Assembly: GCA_019239895.1 (NCBI GenBank)
Contig: JAFAZH010000030.1
Span: 1-52,627, forward strand
From: Abditibacteriaceae bacterium
GTDB taxonomy: Bacteria > Armatimonadota > Abditibacteriia > Abditibacteriales > Abditibacteriaceae
Direction of reading: 5' to 3'
Length of the DNA: 52,627 nucleotides
Shown: positions 8,360 through 16,694 of the stretch, piece by piece
Numbering within the stretch: the first letter of the stretch is position 1
Layout of the letters: the number at the start of each line of letters is the position of its first letter
Position numbers and translations under genes: made by a program
Notes under the pieces: generated by a model
Told to the model about the DNA's origin: nothing
The model's input: only the letters and a program-made list of their open reading frames with translations
Databases searched by the model: none

Positions 8360-8671
8360 TTAGACAGTGATTGAATCAATGCGCAGCAAGGTCTGATGCG
8401 CGCGAGCACCGATGCGACGGCGATAGTTCTTCTTGGCCTTATATTTAAAAACGCGAATCTTCTTGCCCTTGGCGTGGCGCACTACGGTGGCGGCCACTTT
8501 CGCGCCTGCGACGGTGGGCGTGCCAACCTGGGTGTTGTCGCCGTCGCTAATCATCAGGACTTCCGCGCCGTCAAAAGCCGTGCCTTCGTCTACCGCGAGA
8601 CGGTCTACCAAAAACTCCGTGCCATCTTGCACGCGATACTGCTTGCCGCTCACGCGAATTAATGCGAACAT
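8360..8671 (-). CDS. rplU: 50S ribosomal protein L21
   Basis: 103 residues, the standard length. It begins MFALIRVSGKQYRVQDG and ends with the conserved KKIRVFKYKAKKNYRRRIGA and a TLLRIDSI strand. L21 is a primary 23S rRNA-binding protein of the large subunit. It is the first gene of the minus-strand rplU-rpmA-obgE-proB block. A ribosome binding site (GGAAGAG) lies 6-12 nt before the ATG. It is divergent from rpsB, and the 299-bp region between them holds both promoters. Confidence 0.97.
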   Translation of the reverse strand: MFALIRVSGKQYRVQDGTEFLVDRLAVDEGTAFDGAEVLMISDGDNTQVGTPTVAGAKVAATVVRHAKGKKIRVFKYKAKKNYRRRIGARAHQTLLRIDSITV

Positions 8672-8787
8672 TGTTTCTCTTCCTTCTGTAGCTTCTCTTG
8701 TTAAATTATCTTGGGTGCTAATTCTAAAACGCCCACAAAATGTTACCAGTTTTTAGGGTTCGCGTCAACTCCAAATGGCCTGCAACG

Positions 8788-8816
8788 TTGCCGAAGAGGT
8801 TCCAAGTCGCTATAAT
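8788..8816 (+). promoter_or_regulatory. Sigma-70-type promoter of rpsB
   Basis: TTGCCG (8788-8793), 17 nt, TATAAT (8811-8816). This leaves a leader of about 145 nt before the rpsB ATG. The leader has short hairpins such as CGCTTGAAGCG near 8878; S2 often regulates its own message through such leaders, but I cannot match a known motif here. Confidence 0.75.
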
Positions 8817-8970
8817 GTCACTGGTACAAATACTCACTTCAGCCCCCTTGGGTCGGGCCGATGAACGCTATAGCTGGACGCTTGAAGCGGGCAACCGTTG
8901 CACGAAAGTCTACTCATAGCGCGATTTGGCTTGCCAGTGGCTGGAGGAGGAGCAACCCAAAGGAGCAGTA

Positions 8971-10137
8971 ATGCCAGTTAGTTCGATGAAAGAGTTGTTG
9001 GAGGCGGGTGTTCATTTCGGGCATCACACACGCAAGTGGAACCCGAAGATGAAGCCCTATATTTATGGGGCACGCAACGATATTTATATTATTGACTTGC
9101 ACAAGACCCGCAAGAAGTTGGAAGAGGCTTATGAGCAGGTGCGCCAGATGGCGTTCAATGGCAACCGGTTCTTGTTTGTGGGCACCAAGAAGCAGGCGCA
9201 GGATTCGATTGCCGAAGCCGCTGTTGCCTGTAATATGTTCTATGTCAATCACCGCTGGCTCGGTGGCATGTTGACCAACTGGCCCACCATTCAGACGCGC
9301 ATTGACCGTTTGAACCAGCTTGACAAGATGACCGAAGACGGCACGATGGAGAAGTTGCCTAAGAAAGAATCGGCCCGCCTTCAGGAAGAGCGCGAGAAAC
9401 TGACCGCCGTATTAGGTGGTATCCGCAATATGAACGGCTTGCCGGATGCCATCTTTATCGTGGACTGCAAGAAAGAGCACATTGCCATCAACGAAGCGCA
9501 CCGTCTGGATATTCCCCTCGTCGCTGTGGTGGATACCAACTGCGACCCGGATGAAGTGGATCATGTGATCCCCGGCAACGACGACGCGATTCGCGCGGTG
9601 CGCCTGATGGCGATGCAGATGGCCGAAGCGATTAACGAAGGTCGCGGCATGGCGCAGTCGGCGCAAGAGCAGGCGGCTGCGGCCACCCTGCAAGGCGCGG
9701 TCGGTGGCGCGGTGCATATTGGCGAAGGTGGCCGTATTGAGTATGTAGGTGCGCCCGCCTTTGAACTTCCCCCTGTAGATACAGGTGAGGGTGAAGGCGA
9801 AGGTTCCGAGGAGTTGCTGCAAGCCTTTGGCGATGGCGCAACCCCGTCACAGAATGGTTCGTCCGCTCCTGGCGCACCGGCGAGCAATGGCGCGCAAACG
9901 GGCGAGGGCGTCCCCGGCCCGGCTGGTGACACCAGTGATCCTGACTCGGCAACCCAGCGTAGCGGTGACACCCTGCAAGCCAACGGCGGCGATGGCGCGT
10001 CGGTGCAAGAGGTTGAGGCTGGGGGCAATGCGGTCGGCCCTGGCGCACCAAAGATTCACACCGACGAGAATTCGGATGAGGCCAAGAGCGAACGTTCCAA
10101 CCTCGCCCAAACCCCAGCCGAAGGCACGTTGGGCTAA
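8971..10137 (+). CDS. rpsB: 30S ribosomal protein S2 with a ~160-residue acidic C-terminal extension
   Basis: 388 residues from the ATG at 8971, which follows AAAGGAG; an in-frame upstream ATG at 8926 would add 15 residues that do not fit the family. The S2 core is complete ([20 protein letters not shown], then MLTNWPTI and the PDAIFIVDC block) and ends near residue 228 at [10 protein letters not shown]2 proteins are usually about 230-260 residues. What follows is about 160 residues rich in Gly, Ala, Ser, Pro, Glu and Asp with no predicted fold and a net negative charge. The frame stays open to the stop codon and the codon use does not change, so the extension looks real. The gene precedes tsf, the usual order. 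Confidence 0.95.
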   Translation: MPVSSMKELLEAGVHFGHHTRKWNPKMKPYIYGARNDIYIIDLHKTRKKLEEAYEQVRQMAFNGNRFLFVGTKKQAQDSIAEAAVACNMFYVNHRWLGGMLTNWPTIQTRIDRLNQLDKMTEDGTMEKLPKKESARLQEEREKLTAVLGGIRNMNGLPDAIFIVDCKKEHIAINEAHRLDIPLVAVVDTNCDPDEVDHVIPGNDDAIRAVRLMAMQMAEAINEGRGMAQSAQEQAAAATLQGAVGGAVHIGEGGRIEYVGAPAFELPPVDTGEGEGEGSEELLQAFGDGATPSQNGSSAPGAPASNGAQTGEGVPGPAGDTSDPDSATQRSGDTLQANGGDGASVQEVEAGGNAVGPGAPKIHTDENSDEAKSERSNLAQTPAEGTLG

Positions 10138-10150
10138 GAGATAAATTTAA

Positions 10151-10301
10151 TTTAGCCACAGAATCACACAGAAGAACACGGAAATTGAGGATAGAAGATA
10201 GAGAATAGAGGATTGGATTGACGCCGTGTTGCTACAACAGTCCTCTATCCTCGATTCTCCTTCCTCTTTTCTGTGTTCTTCTGTGTGATTCTGTGGCTAA
10301 A
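10151..10301. repeat. 151-bp palindromic element C, between rpsB and tsf
   Basis: Arms of 33 bp (10151-10183 and 10269-10301) pair with one mismatch. They are made of CACAGAA/CACACAGAA/AACAC words at 8-9-nt spacing. The interior is a GATAGAAGATAGAG-like purine tract opposite a pyrimidine tract, so the pairing may extend inward. It fills nearly the entire rpsB-tsf spacer. Confidence 0.9.
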
Positions 10302-10335
10302 AATTGTTCTAAAGAAGCTAAGTGAGGAAAGAGAA

Positions 10336-10938
10336 ATGGCATCAGTAGACGCGGCGGCGGTCAAGAAACTGCGCGAAATGACCAGCGCCGGGATTATGGA
10401 TTGTAAAAGCGCACTCGCCGAGGCCAACGGCGATTTTGATAAGGCAGCCACGCTGCTGCGCGAGAAGGGCATCGCTTCGGCGGCCAAGAAAGCCGAGCGC
10501 ACGGCAGCCGATGGCTCCATTGGCATCTATGTTCACAATGACGGCAAACAGGCCGCTCTGGTTGAGATCAACTGCGAAACGGACTTCGTGGCGAAAACGG
10601 AAGATTTTCAGCAGCTTTGCCGTGATCTGGCGATGCAGGTCGTGGCAATGAAGCCGCTGTATCTGCGTCGTGAAGATGTGCCCGCTGAGGTACTTGAAGC
10701 CGAACGGCGCATCTATGAGCAGCAGGCCGCACAAGAAGGCAAGCCGGAAGCGATTCAATCGAAAATCGCCGAAGGCCGCTTGAATAAAGAGTTCTACCAG
10801 GCCGTTTGCCTGATGGAACAAGCCTTCATCAAAGAAAACAAGAAGACCATTGACCAATTAGTTAAGGAAGCGATTGGTAAACTGGGTGAGAACATCCAGG
10901 TCGCCCGCTTCACCCGCTATAAAGTCGGCGAACGTTAA
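10336..10938 (+). CDS. tsf: Elongation factor Ts
   Basis: 200 residues from the ATG at 10336, which follows GTGAGGAAAGAG; the open frame upstream is inside a repeat and lacks family similarity. The N-terminal UBA-like domain (KKLREMTSAGIMDCKSALAE), the TDFVAKTEDF motif that displaces magnesium from EF-Tu, and a single C-terminal core domain are present. EF-Ts exchanges GDP for GTP on EF-Tu. The length matches the short Thermus/cyanobacteria-type form with one core subdomain rather than the roughly 280-residue E. coli form. It is separated from rpsB by palindromic element C and followed by element D. Confidence 0.97.
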   Translation: MASVDAAAVKKLREMTSAGIMDCKSALAEANGDFDKAATLLREKGIASAAKKAERTAADGSIGIYVHNDGKQAALVEINCETDFVAKTEDFQQLCRDLAMQVVAMKPLYLRREDVPAEVLEAERRIYEQQAAQEGKPEAIQSKIAEGRLNKEFYQAVCLMEQAFIKENKKTIDQLVKEAIGKLGENIQVARFTRYKVGER

Positions 10939-10953
10939 ACTAACCTCAGAGAA

Positions 10954-11086
10954 GGTTAAACCGCCAAGGACGCCAAGAGCGCCAAGAGAAAAGAAGATTG
11001 AATTGAGAATAGAAGATCATGTTGTATTCGATCCTCTATCTTCAATCCTCAATCCTCTAATTCTTCTTGGCGCTCTTGGCGGTTAA
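10954..11086. repeat. ~133-bp palindromic element D, downstream of tsf
   Basis: The left arm has three CGCCAAG words (from 10962) and the right arm has two (11066-11082), pairing over about 20 bp. The interior again carries a GAGAATAGAAGAT tract opposite ATCTTCAATCCTCAATCC, resembling the interior of element C. It lies between tsf and the MFS gene. Confidence 0.85.
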
Positions 11087-11124
11087 TAGCCGTTCTATTG
11101 GTTAATCTGGCATACTTGTGCATA

Positions 11125-12696
11125 ATGCTCAAGCGACTGTCGGGACGAGATGGGCCATTGGGAGTCTTTTTTGACTACCCTGTTTTGCTGCGTTTAGCCT
11201 GTATTAGTGTTTGTGCCGAAATCGCGTGGGGCACCCTGATTGTGGTGCTCCAATACCACTTCAAAGATGACTTATTGAAGGGCGACCCGAAGCAGCTTAT
11301 TGGTTCACGCGTCGCTACTGTCACCCTCGCTTTTGTCGCCTGTGAAACTCTTTTTAAAGTGCCGATGGGTGCTTTGAGTGATCGCATTGGGCCACGTCGC
11401 GTCATCTTCTTTGCGCTCGGTATAGCGACAATATCGCCGATTCTGATGAGCTTTGCCACAAAGTGGTATTACTTTGTGCCGCTGCGGGCGATGGATGGGC
11501 TGGGCGCGGCCGCTCTCTGGCCCTCCATGAGCGCACTGATGGCGCGCAGTGTGTCGCGTGATGCCAAAGCTGCCGCTATGAGCGTCTTCAATGGCGCTTA
11601 CTGCCTGGGCCTGGCGGTTGGCCCCATGACAGGGCTGTTTCTAGGCAACCATTTTGGTAACGCGCACGTTTTTCCCCTCTGCTCCGTATTGCTGCTGATT
11701 GGTATTGTCATAGCGCGTAGCGTCCTCAAGTCGGGCATTGGCGATGCGCCGGGGGTTGATACCCACATTGGTAACGATTTTCCGGCCAAGGATGGCTCTT
11801 TACTGCGGGGGCGGCCTATGCTGCTACGCATGATGATTCTCTATGCTTTTTCCCAGATCGCCGTGGGAATGCTGGCGAATGTCTTGGTACTTTACCTAGA
11901 CAATCAATTCAATATTCAAGAAGCCGATCTGCCGCGCCTGGTGGCCGGGCCTGCTTTTATAGTGGCTTTTATCGCGCTCCCTCTGGGGCGTTTGGCCGAT
12001 GGCATCGGACGTGCCCGCGCTGTGTGGATTTCCTATTCAATGGCTACGACCGGAATGCTTGTCGTGGCGTTAACCAGTCTGATGCGCCCGACCCATAGTC
12101 TTCTCTCCCCGGAAGTCTTCATCTTCGGACTGGGTATGATGTTGCTGGTCGGTTCCTATATCCTGGGCACCCCGGCCTGGCTGGGCTTAACTTCGTTGCA
12201 GGTGGATGATAAGCGTCAGGCGCACGCGCTTTCCCTGATGCAAAGCGCCCAGGGCTTTGGCGTGGTGGTCGGGGCAGGGTTAGTGGCCTTTGCCGGGCCA
12301 TTCTTGATTCATTTAAAAACAGAATCTATTCGGGTGCGCAAGGTCATTTCATCTCATGTCCCCCTCCCTCGTTTGCCCCATCTGCCGCACCTCCCGCATT
12401 TGCCCCACCTCCCGCACTTGCCCCATCATGGAGCAATCCCGAACGCTACTCCAGTGCCTTCCCATGTGCCGCTGACACTGCCCACTCCCGCACCAGAAAT
12501 TTCTCAAATCGCCATTAAGACCGTGACGAAGGTGCAAGATACCTTACCCATTAGTGTCTGGTTGTGGGCGTCGGTAGCCGTTTTTGCGATTTGCCTGGTG
12601 GGAACCCTCCTCTTCGTGCGCGAACCGGAACATAGTTTGCAAGCAGAAGATAAAGCCTCAAGTTCCAAGCAACCTTTGGAAATCTCAGGTGTCTGA
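11125..12696 (+). CDS. MFS transporter with a Pro-His-Leu repeat loop
   Basis: 523 residues from ATG 11125; an in-frame ATG at 11098 would add 9 residues inside the repeat-flanked leader. About twelve hydrophobic segments are visible, with the MFS motif A-like loop GALSDRIGPRRV between the second and third and a second copy (GRLADGIGRARAV) in the other half. It should move a small solute across the inner membrane; the substrate is not readable. Odd feature: just before the last membrane segment (about residues 410-480) is a Pro-rich loop holding five or more tandem PHL units, encoded at 12367-12426, then a Pro/Thr-rich linker. The typical family protein is about 400 residues, so this loop accounts for much of the excess. 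Confidence 0.85.
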   Translation: MLKRLSGRDGPLGVFFDYPVLLRLACISVCAEIAWGTLIVVLQYHFKDDLLKGDPKQLIGSRVATVTLAFVACETLFKVPMGALSDRIGPRRVIFFALGIATISPILMSFATKWYYFVPLRAMDGLGAAALWPSMSALMARSVSRDAKAAAMSVFNGAYCLGLAVGPMTGLFLGNHFGNAHVFPLCSVLLLIGIVIARSVLKSGIGDAPGVDTHIGNDFPAKDGSLLRGRPMLLRMMILYAFSQIAVGMLANVLVLYLDNQFNIQEADLPRLVAGPAFIVAFIALPLGRLADGIGRARAVWISYSMATTGMLVVALTSLMRPTHSLLSPEVFIFGLGMMLLVGSYILGTPAWLGLTSLQVDDKRQAHALSLMQSAQGFGVVVGAGLVAFAGPFLIHLKTESIRVRKVISSHVPLPRLPHLPHLPHLPHLPHLPHHGAIPNATPVPSHVPLTLPTPAPEISQIAIKTVTKVQDTLPISVWLWASVAVFAICLVGTLLFVREPEHSLQAEDKASSSKQPLEISGV

Positions 12697-12771
12697 ACGC
12701 TTAGACGTTTAATTAGCACACGTATTATCTTGCTACTTTACGCAACTGCATAATGCAGCCATAAAGGATGA

Positions 12772-13749
12772 ATGTTCATGGTGTCTGCTCGTAAATCATT
12801 GTTGCCCGCCATTAGTGCTGCTTTAGCCGTGCCCGTTTTTGCTCTTTTCCCACTGCGCCAAGCTACTGCGGCCCCGACTGCACCGACCGCCGAAGCTATT
12901 GGTCTCAGTGGCACCTTGCCCGATTTCAAAACGGTGGAAGTGGACAATAGCCACATTTACGACTACACATTTACCACCGCGCCGACGGATTGGTGGGTGC
13001 AGAGCGGCGTCTGGGAGATGACCAACCGTTGGAGTTGCTCCCCCGGTTGGAGTTGGTTTGGTGGTCGTAGCCAGGAAACCGCGGCGGTCTGGAACAAGCG
13101 ACATTTTTCAGGCGATGTGAGCGTGCAGTTCTACTTTGCCTTTAAAATGGGCTTGTCTGGCTCGCGCCGTTGGGACGAATATCCTTCCGATGCTGCTGTC
13201 ACGATTTGTGGTGACGGTCGTAACCTCAGCAGTGGCTATTCCTTTATCGTAGGAGCCGATAACAACCAGCGCAGCATCCTCATGCGGGGCGATACAGTGG
13301 TAGCCCAATCAAACGACACCGCTGCCTTGCTGCCCACTTTCACCGATGGCCGTCCCACCGACGAACAAATGCACCGCCGTTGGTGGTATGTGAAGATCAA
13401 CAAGATTGGTTCGCGTGTGGAATGCTGGCTCGATAATAAGCTGCTCTTCACCTACAATGATCCCAAGCCTTTAGATATGGGTCAAGTCGCCCTCTGGACA
13501 TATGATAACGGCATCATGCTATCGCGGGTGCAGATTTATTACGCCAATGAGCAGCGCCCGGACTATGTCAAGCTGGTGAACCATACCCTGCCAGCGTCTC
13601 CCATCTTTAAGCCTGCGGGCAGCAAAGTCCAGGTCGCTTCCAGCAAAGCCGCTAAAGCCATCTCGACCAAGCGGGCTAATGCAGCATTTCCCAAGTCAGC
13701 TAAGGCAGTTAAAGTTGCAGCTTTGAGCCGCGCTACAGAGAGCCACTAA
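12772..13749 (+). CDS. Exported lectin-fold protein, tandem copy 1 of 3
   Basis: 325 residues. The signal peptide ends near ATAAP at residue 33. The mature domain (about 40-270) is rich in Trp and Gly, with the block DWWVQSGVWEMTNRWSCSPG, WSWFGGRSQETAAVWNK, and a VECWLDNKLLFTYNDPKPLD strand pair. The pattern (antiparallel strands, 'W.V..G.W.m...W', 'ECWLDN..lf') fits a concanavalin A-like jelly roll of the LamG/DUF1080 type that binds or cleaves glycans; no catalytic pair is identifiable. The tail (about 285-325) is Lys/Ala-rich and low complexity, ending VKVAALSRATESH. A ribosome binding site (AAAGGA) precedes either ATG 12772 or 12778. A terminator follows at 13784. Confidence 0.8.
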   Translation: MFMVSARKSLLPAISAALAVPVFALFPLRQATAAPTAPTAEAIGLSGTLPDFKTVEVDNSHIYDYTFTTAPTDWWVQSGVWEMTNRWSCSPGWSWFGGRSQETAAVWNKRHFSGDVSVQFYFAFKMGLSGSRRWDEYPSDAAVTICGDGRNLSSGYSFIVGADNNQRSILMRGDTVVAQSNDTAALLPTFTDGRPTDEQMHRRWWYVKINKIGSRVECWLDNKLLFTYNDPKPLDMGQVALWTYDNGIMLSRVQIYYANEQRPDYVKLVNHTLPASPIFKPAGSKVQVASSKAAKAISTKRANAAFPKSAKAVKVAALSRATESH

Positions 13750-13783
13750 GCTGTGACAAAAACAAAATAGCTAAAGCCATTAA

Positions 13784-13817
13784 GGAGCGGACTGGTATTA
13801 TCCAGTTCGCTCCTTTT
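13784..13817 (+). terminator. Intrinsic terminator after lectin-fold copy 1
   Basis: A 12-bp stem (13784-13795 with 13802-13813), a 6-nt loop, then TTTT. It separates copy 1 from copies 2 and 3, so copy 2 should have its own promoter in 13818-13951. Confidence 0.85.
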
Positions 13818-13951
13818 GTCACGGTTAGAGAAGATTTTAAGTGCTAAGAAAGCGCACTGTATCCAGCAACCTTTAGGGAGTTAAGATGTCACAGATAGTG
13901 ACGTGCGATATTTGGCGGTTCAACTTGTTACCCTTTTGAGGCTACTATTTA

Positions 13952-14875
13952 ATGATTCCTAAACATAAGTCACTGCTGAAAGCCATCGGCGGGCTGCTGG
14001 CCATTCCATCGCTAGCGGTTTTTCCGCTTCAGCGGGCGTCCGCTGCCCCCGAAGCCATTGGCATGAGTGGAGCACTGCCCGATTTTAAGACAGTCGAAAT
14101 TGATAATGCCCACGTTTACGACTACACATTCACCACCGCGCCGACGGATTGGTGGGTACAGAGTGGCGTCTGGGAAATGACGAATCGTTGGGCCTGTTCT
14201 CCGGGTTGGAGTTGGTTTGGTGGTCGTAGCCAGGAAACGGCAGCGGTGTGGAATAAGCGTCGTTTCTCCGGCGATATGAGTGTGCAGTTCTACTTTGGCT
14301 TTAAGATGGGTTTAACTGGCACCCCCTCCTGGCTGTACCACCCGGCGGATGCGGCGGTGACCATTTGCGGTGATGGGCGCAATGTCGGCAGTGGCTACTC
14401 CTTTATCGTGGGAGCCGATGGCAATGAGCACAGTGTCTTAATGCGCGGCACGAAAGTAGTGGCACAATCCACTAAGCCGGAAGCGACCCTGCCACGATTG
14501 ACCGACAGCAACTTGCAGGGCAACTTGAATGACCTGCATCGCCGCTGGTTTTATGTGAAGTTCAACAAGATTGGGTCACGCGTAGAATGCTGGCTCGATA
14601 ACAACTTACTTTTCGCCTACAAAGACCCCAAGCCGTTGGATTTAGGGCAGGTGGCATTGTGGACTTACAACAATGGCATTATGCTGTCACGGGTGCAAAT
14701 CTATTACGAAAACGAGCAGCGTCCCGATTATATTAAGTTGGCCAGCCACATGAACACAACCAGTGGGGCTGCCACTCACTCCGGCAAGACAATTGCTCCC
14801 ATATCTCCTGTCATCATCAGCAAGCCCATACGCGCCGCTGCCAAATCTCCGCGACGCACAGCGGCCTTACCTTGA
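13952..14875 (+). CDS. Exported lectin-fold protein, tandem copy 2 of 3
   Basis: 307 residues with a signal peptide ending at about ASAAP (residue 32). It shares the whole Trp/Gly-rich domain with copies 1 and 3, but is the most diverged: it has TGTPSWLYHPADAA where the others have SG(S/P)R..EYPSDAA, and a longer loop with DSNLQGNLNDLH before the RRW motif. The tail is shorter and Arg/Lys-rich. Function as for copy 1: probable glycan-binding envelope or secreted protein, unproven. It is separated from copy 1 by a terminator and lies 41 nt upstream of copy 3, so copies 2 and 3 probably share a transcript. Confidence 0.8.
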   Translation: MIPKHKSLLKAIGGLLAIPSLAVFPLQRASAAPEAIGMSGALPDFKTVEIDNAHVYDYTFTTAPTDWWVQSGVWEMTNRWACSPGWSWFGGRSQETAAVWNKRRFSGDMSVQFYFGFKMGLTGTPSWLYHPADAAVTICGDGRNVGSGYSFIVGADGNEHSVLMRGTKVVAQSTKPEATLPRLTDSNLQGNLNDLHRRWFYVKFNKIGSRVECWLDNNLLFAYKDPKPLDLGQVALWTYNNGIMLSRVQIYYENEQRPDYIKLASHMNTTSGAATHSGKTIAPISPVIISKPIRAAAKSPRRTAALP

Positions 14876-14916
14876 ACCAGTAATTTGTCTTAGGGAGGAC
14901 GGAAGAAACTTTAACT

Positions 14917-15849
14917 ATGCATAAACCTTTAATCGCTAAAATTTCTAAGTTATGTGCTTTACCCCTGGCCTGTGCGGCTCTGGCTGGGCCAGCCCTCGCT
15001 GCGCCTGAAGCTATCGGCTTAAGTGGTGCATTGCCCGACTTTAAGACGGTGGAAGTGGAGAATGGGCACGTCTATGATTACACATTCACCAGTGCGCCAA
15101 CCGATTGGTGGGTGCAAAGCGGTATCTGGGAGATGACCAATCGTTGGAGTTGCTCCCCTGGCTGGAGTTGGTTTGGTGGCCGCAGCGAAGAAACCGCAGC
15201 AATTTGGAATAAGCGCCGCTTCGCTGGTGATGTCAGTGTGCAGTTCTACTTTGCCTTTAAGATGGGCCTCTCTGGGCCGCGCTCATGGGCTGAATATCCT
15301 TCCGATGCGGCAGTGACTATTTGTGGCGATGGACGCAATGTTGGCAGCGGCTACTCCTTTATTGTGGGCGCTGATAACAACCAGCATAGTATCCTCATGC
15401 GCGGTGATAAAGTTGTGGCCCAATCCAATGAGGAAGCCGCGTTGCTGCCGACTTTCGCGGACGGGCGGCGTGATACTAATGAAATCCACCGTCGCTGGTG
15501 GTATGTGAAGATCAACAAGATTGGTTCGCGTGTGGAATGCTGGCTCGATAATAAGCTGCTCTTCACCTATAACGATCCCAAGCCCTTAGATATGGGTCAG
15601 ATCGCCCTCTGGACTTACAACAATGGGATTATGCTGTCACGAGTGCAGGTTTATTATGAAAATGAGCAGCGTCCCAATTATGTTAAGTGGGTCAGCAAGC
15701 CAATTCCTGGCGTTTACAAAAGTCCCACTTCCGCTAATGCGGTAAAAGTTGCCGCGTCCACTGGGTCTAAAGCCAAGGTGTCCACTAAGGCTAAAACTCC
15801 TGCGAAGGTCAAAGTCGCTGCTTTAACTCGTATCTCCAACCAACATTAA
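14917..15849 (+). CDS. Exported lectin-fold protein, tandem copy 3 of 3
   Basis: 310 residues with a signal peptide ending ALAAP near residue 29. It is much closer to copy 1 than to copy 2. A run of about 70 nt around 15500-15570 is identical at every base to about 13380-13455 in copy 1, including synonymous sites, which points to recent duplication or gene conversion across copy 2. The C-terminal tail is Lys/Thr/Ala-rich (SKAKVSTKAKTPAKVKVAAL) and matches the copy 1 tail in style (KVKVAAL...H). Basic tails of this sort could hold the protein on an acidic surface; that is a guess. An intrinsic terminator follows. Confidence 0.8.
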   Translation: MHKPLIAKISKLCALPLACAALAGPALAAPEAIGLSGALPDFKTVEVENGHVYDYTFTSAPTDWWVQSGIWEMTNRWSCSPGWSWFGGRSEETAAIWNKRRFAGDVSVQFYFAFKMGLSGPRSWAEYPSDAAVTICGDGRNVGSGYSFIVGADNNQHSILMRGDKVVAQSNEEAALLPTFADGRRDTNEIHRRWWYVKINKIGSRVECWLDNKLLFTYNDPKPLDMGQIALWTYNNGIMLSRVQVYYENEQRPNYVKWVSKPIPGVYKSPTSANAVKVAASTGSKAKVSTKAKTPAKVKVAALTRISNQH

Positions 15850-15873
15850 AGATAAAACAGGAGCCGTTAGGAT

Positions 15874-15904
15874 GGTGGGTTGGCATGAGTCAGCCCACCT
15901 TTTC
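15874..15904 (+). terminator. Intrinsic terminator after lectin-fold copy 3
   Basis: A GGTGGGTTG/CAGCCCACC stem (15874-15882 with 15891-15899) is followed by TTTTC. It isolates the lectin cluster from purN. Confidence 0.85.
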
Positions 15905-15956
15905 TTTGTCTGCCCCTTGACGGCGATGGCATATCATCCCCACACTGCTAATTTGA

Positions 15957-16589
15957 ATGAAAAGTGCTGATATAGGAATTTTGGTCTCCGGTCACTCTGG
16001 CGGCACCAATTTTCAGGCGATTATTGATGCCATCAATCGTGGCGAGTTACACGCGCGGGTGGCCCTCTTAGTTTCAACCAATGAAGCGCATGGTGCGGTC
16101 GAACGAGCGCGCAAGGCTGGCATTAAAACGCTGGTTTTGCCGCCCCAAGATTTTGAGTCTCAGGAAGCCTGGGATCATCGCGTAGCCGATGCGCTCTATG
16201 AAGAGGGCGTCTCCCTCGTCTGTAATGCGGGCTATCTGCGCTACATTACGCAGGTGCTTTTAGAGGCTTTCCCCCGCCGCATCATGAACGTCCATCCGGC
16301 GTTGCTACCTTCCTTTGGCGGTCAGGGTATGTTTGGCCTGCGCGTGCATCGCGCTGTTTTAGAGCATGGCTGCAAGATTAGCGGCTGTACCGTCCATTTC
16401 GTGGATGAACGCTATGATACTGGCCCCATCATCGCTCAGGCGTGCGTGCCAGTGCAGGACGAAGATACGCCCGAAACCCTTATGGCCCGCGTGCAGATGC
16501 AAGAACACCGGCTCTATCCGCAATGTATTGAATGGGTGGTGCAAGACCAATTGCGCTTTGAAGGTCGGCGGGTTAAAAAGAAGGCTTAA
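15957..16589 (+). CDS. purN: Phosphoribosylglycinamide formyltransferase (GART)
   Basis: 210 residues. It transfers a formyl group from 10-formyl-tetrahydrofolate to GAR in purine synthesis. The N-terminal loop ILVSGHSGGTNFQAIIDAI is the phosphate-binding site. The catalytic block NVHPALLPSFGGQGMFG holds the HxSLLP-type histidine, and SGCTVHFVDERYDTGPIIAQ contains the catalytic Asp. Length and order fit the family. purH follows after 105 nt, of which 79 are the palindromic element E. Confidence 0.95.
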   Translation: MKSADIGILVSGHSGGTNFQAIIDAINRGELHARVALLVSTNEAHGAVERARKAGIKTLVLPPQDFESQEAWDHRVADALYEEGVSLVCNAGYLRYITQVLLEAFPRRIMNVHPALLPSFGGQGMFGLRVHRAVLEHGCKISGCTVHFVDERYDTGPIIAQACVPVQDEDTPETLMARVQMQEHRLYPQCIEWVVQDQLRFEGRRVKKKA

Positions 16590-16600
16590 ACTTTGATGAT

Positions 16601-16679
16601 CAACCGCAGAGACGCGGAGGACACAGAGGTTTAATTTAGTCCTTCGTCTTTCTCTGTGTCCTCCGCGTCTCTGCGGTTG
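16601..16679. repeat. 79-bp palindromic element E, between purN and purH
   Basis: Perfect 28-bp inverted repeats (16601-16628 and 16652-16679) flank a 23-nt spacer. Each arm has three words (CGCAGAG, CGCGGAGG, CACAGAG) at 8-9-nt spacing, the same design as elements A-D. It starts 12 nt after the purN stop and ends 15 nt before the purH start. Confidence 0.95.
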
Positions 16680-16694
16680 TACTTAAATTAGATT

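Noticed and set aside
8926..8970. Upstream in-frame ATG for rpsB
   Set aside because: The S2 family begins at the residues encoded from 8971, which has a clear AAAGGAG site; the extra 15 residues include the ribosome binding region.
9561..10159. Long minus-strand frames opposite the rpsB tail
   Set aside because: The GC-rich low-complexity tail yields open frames on both strands; none has a start signal or family match.
6191..16679. Palindromic elements A-E read as a CRISPR or as short tandem repeats
   Set aside because: They are single inverted elements, far apart, with different words and no repeat-spacer array.
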